The notes beneath the pieces are model-generated. The model did no database searches and was not told where the DNA came from. It was given only the letters and a program-made list of their open reading frames with translations. A stretch of 64,000 nt of DNA, taken from contig CM055265.1 of NCBI GenBank assembly GCA_029237695.1, positions 67,677,903 through 67,741,902 on the forward strand, in the 5' to 3' direction. Below are positions 43,101 to 55,100 of the stretch, piece after piece; the stretch's first letter is position 1; every line of letters begins with the position of its first letter. Both the position numbers and the translations under genes were made by a program. The DNA comes from Conchocele bisecta (taxonomy: Eukaryota; Mollusca; Bivalvia; Lucinida; Thyasiridae).

Positions 43101-46100
43101 GTCCCTACCCATCGCCTTGTACATGTACAAAACAACCTCTCTACAACAGCAATTCATGGAAAACCTCAAACTGGCTGTTGTACAGAGGTGGCTGTTACAG
43201 AGAGGAAACTCATATAGTAATTCAGAGCTACAGTTAAGGTGCGTACTTTTATAAACATCTTGCCAGTTTTGGTGAATAATACACAAAATCCCCCACAATG
43301 TTGATCAAATTACGCACATTAATTGTGGCTCTGGTAATTCATCACGTTGGATCTTAGAATTGTGGCTGTTAAATAGAGGTGGCCGTTGTAGAGAGGTGGC
43401 TGTTCGTGGATGTTCGACTGTATATCGTAGATGATATATCTGTCACTTTAATACATCATATAAACCAGTGTTGTTAATATTGAAATAAAATCACAGCGTT
43501 GTATTGATCTTTCGCGCCACTTTCCAATCACGGCGTGTATCGTATGTCCATTAATTTAAAGTACCGCGCTGTTAATATGTAACACACCAATCCAGCATTG
43601 CGTTGGCCTATACCGATTGCAGCTGAATGTTGCACGTTACAGTTGGTTTCTGACTGTCAACTTAGCAGCCTTGCTACACATTTTCATAACGAGTATTGAA
43701 TTCAAAGAGTGTTTATATATAATATATGTAGTTGTATACGTTGTTGTCAGTTTGTCGTATACATATACACAGACTGTACGAGAATGGCGGAGGGCAGGAG
43801 CCAGCAGTCTACTCCTGTGTGTGAACATGTTGGGGTTCTACTGACACCGGGTATCTCAACAGAGTTTGATCCCACGAAATGCATCATCTGCCAAGAATTG
43901 GGTGATAAGCATAAAACAACACAACCAAAAGAAGCTGGTCGAGAGAGTATGAAGCGTGCTGCGTCAATCAGGAAAGATGTAATCAGCAAAAGACTGAGAA
44001 TAGCAGAGGGTGGAGGCACAGCATATGTGTACCACAACACTAACAAGTGCTTCAAGTGGTATACACATATGCAAAAACTGAAAGCAATTGAACAGGCTGA
44101 AGCTGTTGCTCAGCATGTAGACACTGAAATGGAACAGATTAAAAGACGAATGTACACAACCCATGATGCGTCGCAGCTCTGTCACACCGAGGGAAGCAGC
44201 GAGTTGTGAGAGAGATCCAACACTGCTGAAATGTGTTGTGTGTGGCAGTGATAGGGTTCAAGTAAACCGTGTATCGTTGCGAGACAAATTCAGAATTAGT
44301 GAGCGAGTTGCAGCGCAAAATTTTCTGACTGCTACTAAACATCTGAAAGATGAGGTATTCTGTAGAGTCGCGGAGCTAAGCAGTGTTGAGGATGTGTTTG
44401 CATCAGATTTGTATTGTCATGCAATTTGTATCAGACGTTACTTGCATACATATGGGCAAGATGTACAGTCCTCTAGTAGTATACCTATTGACGAATGCAA
44501 TTCGAATTCTGCGGTCAAACATACTTTGTTTTTGCAGGCCTTAGAGCACATTGACCCTCTGTTGCTAAGAAGGGTATGGGTTTACTGTGAAGGACATCAC
44601 TAGTTGTATGTATCATTTAGATGACACTCTTGATTTCATAATATACAACCGCGATGTTAAAAAGTTACTCGAAGACCACTATGGTGGCAAAATTCAATTT
44701 GCTCCAAATCCTAGGCGAAATGAATCCGAACTTGTTTTTTCATCCAACATCACAGCCGCGGACTTAGCTATTAAATTAAAAATCTTGACGCTGTTAGACA
44801 CGTTGGTGAATCATTGAACAAAGCCGCTAAACAAGTCGATTATGGTCTGGACGACAAGTTCTGTGACGCTGAAGAACTTAAGCATTCCTGGGAAAACACG
44901 ATAATCCCTGACGAATGGCTGACATTCTATTCAGCATTATATGACATTCCCAAATCAATGATGGCCACAAATGGAAATGATGCAAATGCCAGATGAGGAA
45001 GAACATGCATTCTGTGATGATGGTGAAGACAATTTGTTTGACGAAGAGGATAGATGGGCTTTGAAAAATCGCCATTCCAAACTCAATTGTCATTTCCAGA
45101 TGACATATAACCATATTCACCACGGCCGGAGGAAAACCCCACTCCACACAATGCTAGGACAATACATGTATGGGAAGACACGCAGCAGGGAGATACTGAC
45201 AACACTGAACAGAGTAGGTACCTCGTCTAGCTACAATGAAGTGAAGCGATCAAGGTGTCTCATGTGTGCTTACACAATACAGTCATCGGAGGTCACTGGG
45301 GTGCCCATTCCAAGCCATTTTTCCGACGACGGCTGGGCATTTGGCGCCTTTGACAATGAAGATTTCGAAGATAATTCATCCATTTCAGGTACACAAGGCA
45401 AACATTATACAGCACAGGCTCTATACCAGGAGACCACTTCGCCAGCCAAGTCAAAGCCTTTTGTATCAAGCACGAATCTCTCGAAATTCGCACGTCCGTC
45501 AAAAGAAAAACTTCCCTGTCAAATTGTACCCTCTCACCACAAACCCGTGATGAAGCCTACCTTACCACCCAACTTTAGGCTTGTAGATAACATTGACGTG
45601 GACATTATATCGGATGCTGAGAAAGCTGTAGAGCAGTCAGCCAATACCGAATTTGTCATATCACTCATTCGCTGTAGACTCCCATACCCTGCTGCTGCTC
45701 CTGGCGAGCTTCCTCCTTGGGGTGGAATTCATGCACTGATCACAACAGCAAACGTGCCACTGATGAGAGTTGGGTTTCTTCCTGTTATCCCCTCACCTGT
45801 GACAGAATATGCCACTGTCCGCAAGGCACTGACCAATTTCCAAGCATCCCGGCGCCAGTTGAATCAAGATACTATGGCCATAGTTTCTGATGAGGGTGTA
45901 TATCACATTGTTGTTGATATAGTCATGAATGAGCCGGGCACTTTCGACGACCTTTTTCCAATGTTAGGAATGTTTCACTTTGTTAAGGTACTTTTGCGGT
46001 GTGCAGGGAGGTATCTTAGTGGCAGTGGAATGAGCGATGCCCTTATTGAAAGTGAAGTTTTCGGACCGAAAACAGTTTCAACTGTGCTCTCTGGTGGCCA

Positions 46101-49100
46101 CTACGTCAGGTCATTAACAGGAATGCTGATCGTATCAGAGGTTCTTGAATCTCTCATGTGGAATGCATTCTGGCAGTCCAATGATCCCACGTCTACCATT
46201 TGTCCAGTCTGCCATTCAGCTCAAGGATGTGTTGCAAACAAAGAGGCGGGAGGGGTCTGTCCAAAGTGTTTTTGAGCAGGTATCTGCTGATGCTGCCGAT
46301 CTCCGTCAACAATTCAACACATTTGTCCAAGGGTGCCAGGAGAAATCGGAATTATGCCATTACTTCGTGAATTTTCAGAAGATTGTTGCAATAATCAAGC
46401 AGCTGATTGTAGCAGACCGTGATGGTAACTGGCAGCTGCATGTCGGAACAGTGAAGGCTTCAATGGCCATCCTACGTGAATTTGATGCTATCAATTATCT
46501 GCGGTACGCATCATGGTACTTGGAGAGGATTCAGGTTCTGGAGGTCACCTATCCCACACTCTACCGCCGGTTCTGTATGGGCCAGTTTGTTGTGAAAGAC
46601 CGACCGGGTGCGGTATTTGCTGCCGTGGCAGGGGATATGAAGCTGGAGCAGTCGCAGAACAGATTCTCGCAGGGTCCAGGTGGACACGTGATTGTTGGGA
46701 GCGCTGGAGATGCTGCTGTTGTGGCCGAGTTTGGGCTTCTGTTTCATGAAATCCTCGCGATCAGCAATCTTCTCCAGTTACTCACCAATGCTCGACTCAT
46801 GGATCATCTGGAAACGACAATACAGCATGAGCTCGGTGGCCGAAAGGGTTTGATATTTGACCGAAATGTGACACGATTACTAGATTTGTGAAGGCCCGGG
46901 AAAACCCCTTCATTGTTCTGGCACCACACGTTCCACTCTACAATATCGTGACAAAGCACATTGTCAATGACATCGTTAAGGTGAGACTTCTGAAGGCACT
47001 GGAGAACGGTGACATAGCGTACCGAAATTTCGCGATGAGCGGTACGTGGTCAGGTCTAAGAAACTCAGCGTCACCATATCTAAGGTGAATCTCCCTGCCT
47101 TTGACTCACAATGTACAACGAAAACCAATACGGTTCCAACCAGGACTGCCGTTTCCGCACAGGATATCGCATCTGCACAGAGGGAGGCAGAAATCGCTAC
47201 ACTTCGCGGAATGTCGCCAGAAGAGCTGTATTCGCATGACCTTCTGCAATCTAGCCAACTATTTGTGGGCGACATCACAACAAAGCCTGATAAGGCAAAG
47301 TTGGTCACTGAGCTTGAAAATAATCTTACCTCAAATGATTACCAATTCACAAAAGACAGTCCACTAGCAACACATGTCTTGCTTGACTTTATGTCAAAAA
47401 TCAGACAGTTTCCCAATCTCCGGTCTTTGTCTGCACATTTTGGTGGAGTCATACAAGAAGTTCTGAAGAGTGCCCGTCGAGTATGTCCAACACAGGAAAT
47501 GACGCACATAGTATTTGATAGCTACAATGAATTGAGCATCAAGGATGGCGAGCGGAACCGTAGAGCTGGTGATGATATCGCTGTCGATTTGGCCGTCGTG
47601 GATGAGTCTGTGCCTATTCCACACCAGTTAGACAAGTTTTGGGCATCTAGTCTCAACAAACAGAACCTTCAGCTACTGGCGCGGGATGTGGCGGAACGGG
47701 ATATGCATGACGTGGTATTGAGTGGAATGGTGGTCAATGAGAGTTAACGTCTGCGAGACTGAAGTTGGCTGGATCACCTGCGAGTGATCTGGCTGATCTA
47801 AGCAACTGGCAGGAGGAGGCAGACAGTCGCATAATAGCTCACGTGCACTGGGCAGTCAGGAGGGGGCTGTGAGAAAGCGATCGTAGTGTCTAATGACACA
47901 GATACTGTAATTCTTCTCCTGCGCTACATTAGCTTGTTCAAAGAGGGTGGTTTGCAGGAGCTTTGGGTTCAGTACGGGACTGGGGAGAAGCGACGGATGA
48001 TTCCGCTTCATGTCATGCACCTCAAACTAGGAGAGGAATTATGCCGTGTACTCATCAAGGCACATGTCACGACTGGAGACGATGCACTCAGCAAAGTTGG
48101 CACAAAGCATGCCGCACTCGTATGCAGACCGGCAATGCTTCTCTCCAGCTTCGGCGAGTATCCCGTGCTCTCTGAAGCGGAGCTACATCAGGCAGAACTA
48201 TATCTCGTCCGTGTATGGGCCGGTGCCACAAGCAAAACCACTGCAACTACATTTGACCAATTACGACTTGACGTCCACAGGCATTCAGTGGTAGGGTTAG
48301 AGGGCTACCACCCACAACAAGTGTCATCCGAGGACATCTAAAGAGGTCATTTTATGTGATCCGCAATGCTCTCACTTTACTAGCTGATACCAACCAGCTC
48401 GACCCTCTTGAGTATGGTTGGATCAGCAGCAATGGGAGCTTACTGCCACTTAAATCGCTAAAACCAGTCCCCTCCAAAATCCTTACCACTTGTGGCTGTA
48501 GTGGAAAATGCAATTCGAAGCGATGTTCATGCAAAGCAGCAGATGTTATGTGTGTGATCTACTGTCACAAGAAGGTTGTTGAGCCGATCTGTGCAAATAG
48601 ATAAACACATGCACAGATACCTCATTTGCACCTTTCTCGGGTCTGATTGCTGGCATATATTCCATGTATTATTTCGAACCATTATGGAGCTAAGGTAAAC
48701 ATATCTGAAACATCCACAATATGATGCAACACATCTGCCTTTCAAATCAAATGGATGCTTAACAGGAGACACATATTTACGTATAGTAAGTGATACTGCA
48801 ACGGTACTGGCACAGTGGCTGCTTAAGACATGTATTCATATCGGCACCATTTAGTAAAGACCGGGGGCCTGTACTACATGTTTAACTGTATTATTTACTA
48901 TTTTTTGGAGTGCTGTGTACAATTTCATTGGTGAACAATGTCAGCCAGCCTGATAATAAGTTGTACAATAACATAATTTGAAGTCATCCGTTTTTAAATG
49001 CTTTTTTTCTTTGACCTTAACCTTTGCATGTGACATTGACATCCAATCACGAAGTAGATGCCACAAATGGATTTCCCACGCCAACACACATATAAAACAA

Positions 49101-52100
49101 TGCAATCCACTTACTTTTACAGCGTATGGATCAAAATCTGGATTTACAATAGGTGGCTGGCGGCCATTTTGGAACTTGATATTGTGAACGTGACCTCTAA
49201 TCATGAATACGATGTCGGAAATGGATTCCCCACACCCTAAAACCTATAAAACGATGTATTTTACACACTTATATGCTGTGTAGTTTGATATTTACATTTG
49301 CAATACGTTTTCTGGCGGCCATCTTGGATTTGCTCCCCTGGCGGATTCTCGCAGCCGGTTTCGCAGAAGCACCTGTGTGATTGTTGAAGATAAATGGTCC
49401 AATGACTCGAATCAAGTTTCAAATTCTCTTGCGGATGAAATGTATGCGGGGTTATAAGCAGGGACAGGACTATTATAGAGAGGTGGCTGTTGTAGGGAGG
49501 AGGTTAATGCTGAATACAATTTTATCGTCTGATGTTTATTTATTTTCTTCAATAATTCTCAATAAAAACATGTTTTGACAGCATTTTAGAATCATTTCCA
49601 ATGGAAATGATTCTAAAATGCTGTCAAAACATGTTTTTATTGAGAAAGAATGCAAAATCAACATCAAACGACAATGTTCATGCTCAGCAGTGTAAGGGTT
49701 AGATATAGATGAAATCATCCATTTGGGATATAAAATAGCGGCTGTTACAGAGAGGTGGCTGTTGTAGAGAGGTGGCCGTTCGGGGAGGTTCGACTGTACC
49801 GGTAGTCTATATTTCACATTCACAATGTTTTCTTGTAAACAATTATTGGATTTACATTTATTGAGTATAGGCTGCATGCATATGCAGCCTATACTCAATA
49901 AATGTAAATCCATCAATTGAAATATACAGACTTCTAAATCTGTACTTACGAACATTTTAGTCGTACGAAGTTTAGTGAAACGGCCCTCTGGACTTTTGAG
50001 TGAGTGCAGACTGTATGTTGAAAGTTGACAAAGTGTTTGGAGGAAATGCGGAATACATCTTGGGTACAAAATCACATTTCTTGTTTCATCCGTTTCGTCA
50101 TGTGATGAACCAATCTTACAACAACGTTATTGAACTTGGAAAACTACAAATAACAACTTTCTGAGCATCCATGAGGTTATAGACAATGACAAACTGCAAC
50201 ATCAAACTAACAAATTTTAACATTAACCCTTACACTGCTGAATCAAATTTTGTTATTTGTTCTATTTTCCATTTTTGTCAATAAAAGCATCATGCATGGG
50301 TTGACAGCACTTTAGAATCATTTCCAAAGTATTGTCAAACTCTGCTTTTATTGAGAAATAAGACAAAATTAAAGGCAACAGCAGATGACAATTTTCGTTT
50401 CCCGCATTCTAATATTCCGTTCTGATTTTCGGATTTCCCATTTAAGCGTTAAGGTTCTGTAACTGAGTTATAAGACTGGTCTATGGCACTTTCAGACCCG
50501 ACATGCTTACTAGCTGGTGTTGGCTTGTCAGTTGCAACTAACTTATTGGTAGTGGGCACTAGTAGCAAACCCTTCATATCACGTAACCTCCTAACAACAA
50601 ACTCAATTTGAATATGCTCTTCTGGGGCCCGTTTCACTAATGTTCGGTTCGTCCGACTAAGATGTTCGTAAGTGCAAATTTAGGATCGTCTGGAAAGTTT
50701 AATTGATGGATTTACATTTATTGAGCATAGGCTGCATATGCAGCCTATGCTCAATAAATCCAATAATTGTTTACAAGAAAACATTGTTAATGTGAAATTT
50801 ACAAACGATCATAATTTTGCACTTACAAACATTTTAGTCGTACAAAGTTTAGTGAAACGGTCTCCATTGCTTCTCACATCATTTACATCGTCATGTTGTA
50901 ATTTTTCTCCTGTTATTTCCCATTTGTGTGCTTACATGTTTTAATTGTTAACCATGCAACAAGTTGTGAGGATGTAGCCAGATTAATGATTGTCCATCAC
51001 AAGTTGGGTGAAATAACGATACCATAATTGGTGTTCCCTGTTACAGAAGTCCTTGCTATTTCACACCACACACAGTTTGCTAAGAGTCTACATTGTCACA
51101 TCTTGTCTATAGATATCATGATGTGTATTCAGTTATCATGATTATACAAGCTCCAGATAAGCTGTGTATTTGCGTAAATACCCAATTAAAATTGCCAAAA
51201 ACCCAATTGAAATCGTAAGTAGCGAGTATCAAAAAGCAATAACAAATTTGTGGTACCATTAACATGCTACCGAAAACAATAAACAGACCACAAATATAGC
51301 ATATTTTTCTTATTTTCCATGAAAACACATCTTGGTATTTCAAGGAGACAATTCTTATGAAATGCCAAGACATGTCATTTCGAAGCAAACTGTTTAATAA
51401 TTGCTGTCTGTTGATGTGTAAACAGTAGTGTGATTTTATTTTACCGAATTCAAATTTTGAAATACCCAATTGCTTCAGATATGATGGAGTGAAAAGACTC
51501 AAATACTAGTTCCTTATCTGGATAAGTTTTACTTTGGATGTTGTATGCTTATTGTCTCGTCTACATTAGTGGACAGCGAGACATAAGAGGTCACAATTCC
51601 GTAGTTGTCGTTGGCGTCAACAATTTTGGATGAACATGTACGTCAAATGTACAACAAATGTACATATATGTATAACGCTTTTTTATTGTAAATATTCAGT
51701 TCTGATTTTGGGCTTTTCCCCCCATTCGTACATGTACTTTATACAGGTAATATATTGGATTTAGTACTAAACCCATTGACCCGGCCTTAAATGACCGTAG
51801 CTGTTGATAGGCCGTTAAACCCCAATAAACAAACAAACTACAAATGTACATATCTTGATATTTTGGTTGAATCTTTACCAAACTTCATCAATAGCTTCCT
51901 CACATTGGTTGTGGGTGAGACACTCACGGTGATCGCCTTGTTTTGTTTGCTTTGTGGTCCTTCGCTTTGTTGCTCTGCTAGGGGCACACGCTCGCTTTGC
52001 TTTGAGCTAATTCTGTATGATGGCCCGGCTAGTAAAATGGGCCAGAAAACGTTTGGTTTAGAATTTGTCTGCTTTTTTTTGTTTACATAAAAAAAATAAG

Positions 52101-55100
52101 ATTTGACAGCACTTTATAATCATGTCCATAAGCTAACAGGTTTTCAACAACCAGTCCAGGTATTCTCTATGTCCCAGGGCTCCAGATACATATCAACAGA
52201 CAGCAATTATTGAATAGTTTGCTTCGAAATGAAAACGTGTCTTGGCATTTCATTAGAATTGTGTTTTCATGGAAAATAAGAAAAATATGCTTTCAATATG
52301 ATTTCAATTGGCAATTTTAATTGGGTATTGACACAAATACGCAGCTTATCTGGAGCTCTGTGTCCCGAGAGCCTATTTACCAGCCAGTGGTCCATCCATA
52401 TTCCTATGCGCAGGGTAAATTTAACGATGGGTTTCATTCAACAGAATCCCGATATCCCTGGTTTGACCCTCGGGTACATTTTTGGCTTCTGGTACGTGAG
52501 AGTTGAATCTGGTTATACCTGTTATAAAAGTAATAAGATTAGTCCTATTACTTTTAGGGAATTTGGCCAAGTGATTTTGGCGTAGTGTGGATCTTGCACC
52601 AGGTCAGGTTGTTCCAATTTTAAGGCTGAATATATATTTGTTTTGTAAATATCGGTAGGTAAATATTCAATTCTGATTTGAGAATTTACCCTCTTCACAA
52701 CAGGTGAAATGTGGGATTCGACCCCGCTAACCCGAACTAAAATGACCTTTCATAGCTGTTGACAGTCCGTAAACACAATTAACCCTTTTACTGCTAAGTA
52801 ACTGGAATGGACTGATATGTTAACCCTTAGACCGCTACTCACAACAATTGTCGTCTGCTGTTGCTTTTATATCTTTCCTTATTTCTCAATAAAAACATGG
52901 TTTGACAGCACTTCAGAATCATTTCCAATGGAAATGATTCTGAAGTGCTCTCAAAGCTTGTTGTTAATTATTCTAAAGTGCTGTCGAAGCATGTTTTTGA
53001 TGATAAAAATGGAAAATAGAAAATAAACAGCGGACGACAAAAAAAATAAGATAGTGGTCTGAGGGTTAATATTCCGACCAATCTAATTGTCACAAAATGG
53101 TTTTCAGACTAGTCCATTTATAAAAAGGGAGTGTTTGGGTTGGCTCATCTGGATCTACACTTTTTGCCAATACCACTACCGGTACAAAGGCCTGTGGTGT
53201 TGAAAGGGTTAAATCAAATAAATCCAATGTGTACGTGTTACCTGCAGTATTGGGGAGGATGTGCCGGCCCCGAACCAGCGGATATCGCGGTACAGTCGCT
53301 ACGTGCACGAGGACGTGGAAGAGGAGGATATCCAGATGCCCACCGAGCTGCCCCTCGACGTCCAGCGCAAGTCTGTCCACGAACGCATCAAGGTATTCCC
53401 CCACAGGGCATGATAAGATAACGACGGCAAGACCAGACAAGCCTGAGGGCATGAACAAAATGAAAAACTACAAAATTTCTGTCTGCCGACCGTATGGTAT
53501 TCTCCGCTCCCCACCGTACAGAGGCATGCATGTCTGAACATGTGGCTGCGACTGGAGAAATGGGGCTTATGAGATTTTTGACCAGTGTAGGTCGTTGTCA
53601 AATAACACTTTCTTGTAGCCTGGTAACAATCTATATTGCTTGTTAGAAGCATGACAGCGTTTCATTGATGGAATGGAGAACAGTGCAGATCCTGTGTGAA
53701 TGCACAGGCTGATCTGGATCTACACTCGTTGCAAAACCCATGAGTCCCATTTCTCCAGTCACAGCCACATAATTATGCTAGTTTGGATGTATGGATGTAA
53801 AAATAGCGTCCAATAATCAAATTCTACTCCGCCTACCCCGCAAGCACTATTAGTCGTCTCTCCTAAGAGCAAAATTTGCTTCCTGAACATCGAGACATTA
53901 TCACTATTTGATTACAAGCACTTTGGTTCTTAGACACGAGGTTTGCGGAATGTGACACGGGAGGGCGGATTTGAGACTTGAAACGGAGGTACCGTCTCTA
54001 TATGACCTTAGCTGTTGTTGAGACGTTAAGCCCTATCACTTTCACTTTTTGTATGGCCTAAATACCCATCAATGTGTTACCTTGATTGTAGAAGCTGCAA
54101 AAATAATACATATATGTAAAAAGCAGCAATAAGCAGCTATAAATAGCCACCCATGGCCGACCTTGATTGTAGGAACTGCAGGAGCTGGTGAGCCAGGAGC
54201 AGAGCGTGATCATGCAGACGAGCAACGCCCTGAACCAGTGCTGCGCGGGCGACTCCCAGTTCGCGGGCTCCGCCGAGCAGGTTGAATGTCACCGACTGCT
54301 GCTCCTCGCATGTACGTAGCAAGCCGGGGCCTGTTTCTCTAAACTTTGTACGACAAAACATGTTTGTATGTGGTTTCTATAAATTTACTGTTGCAATCTT
54401 CCACTGACATGTAGGTGTCATTAACCCTTCCTACGCTGTTGACGGAAATTGATTTCTGCTGTTTTTCATTTTTGCTTTAATTCTTAACAAAAACCTGGTT
54501 TTGACAGCACATGAGAATCGTCTCCACTGGAGACGATTCTCATGTGCTGTCAAAACCAGGTTTTTGTCGAGAAATATTGAAAATAAAACATTTCCAGCAG
54601 ACGATAAAATTTAATTCAGTGTAGTAAGGGTTAAATCTGAACAAATCCATCAAGTAATTCCTGAAATTGGTTACTGATACAAACTTTGTTGTCAATTTTA
54701 AGTTTTGCACTTAGGAATATCTTAGTCGTACGAAGTTTAGTGAAACCGGCCCCTGGTGAATTATGTAGATTGGCCTCCACCATTGAGCTTTCCTAATTGA
54801 ATCGCACCATGTGATTTTGTACCTAAGAACATGTGCGATATCTCGTGAATTATATTTACAAAATGTACAATATTTTCTGTGAATGACGTTGAAATTTGGC
54901 CAAATTTTCATAGTGTAGGAATTCTATTCCGCATTTGCTATGAAAATTTTGTCATCTTTTGACGTCATTTGCAGAAAATATCACAGTTTCTGTAAATATA
55001 TTTCATGAAAAATTGCACATGTTCTTGGGTAAAAAATCACATGACGTGTCTCATGTGGCTGTGGCTGGAGAAATTGGACTTATGCAATTCGTGACTTCTG

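Larger units (their letters stand above)
43784..48604 (+). pseudogene. Transposon protein gene, broken by about nine frame changes
   Basis: One long protein can be followed along the + strand from ATG 43784 (MAEGRSQQ) to the stop after PICANR at 48604. It is spread over all three frames: changes near 44170, 44590, 44815, 44980, 46200, 46890, 47060, 47755, 47865 and 48340. No splice sites explain the shifts. The order of conserved parts is two zinc modules, a long core, a nuclease motif set and a C-terminal CXC motif. This order resembles a large uncharacterised protein family found in many copies in fish, cnidarians and molluscs. It is either a decayed copy or carries assembly indels; the many overlaps favour decay or error over programmed shifting. 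Confidence 0.75.
42668..49798 (+). mobile_element. 7.1 kb DNA transposon with long inverted ends (Academ-like?)
   Basis: The ends are TACAGTGCAACCTCTCTACA (left) and, in reverse complement, TACAGTCGAACCTCCCCGAA (right). Inside them long inverted arms match at roughly 90% by eye: 42730-43025 against the complement of 49183-49500. TA on both sides could be the target duplication. The insertion splits a MITE-C copy (42620-42667 / 49799-49988), which fixes its borders independently. The coding part (43784-48604, +) has a PIN/XPG-like nuclease and a CXC motif but is frameshifted. An XPG-type nuclease is a described feature of Academ transposons, hence the tentative name. Confidence 0.78.

Noticed and set aside
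44971..46275. CPVC...CPKC zinc ribbon at the end of the longest frame
   Set aside because: It lies beyond the point where the conserved protein continues in another frame, so the cysteines are probably out of frame.
43784..48604. Programmed frameshifting or introns in the transposon gene
   Set aside because: Too many shifts in both directions, no slippery sites of one type and no GT..AG pairs at the breaks.
49536..50075. 179-codon frame on the - strand
   Set aside because: It runs across MITE-P and MITE-C hairpins and repeats the same peptide pieces seen in other MITE copies.
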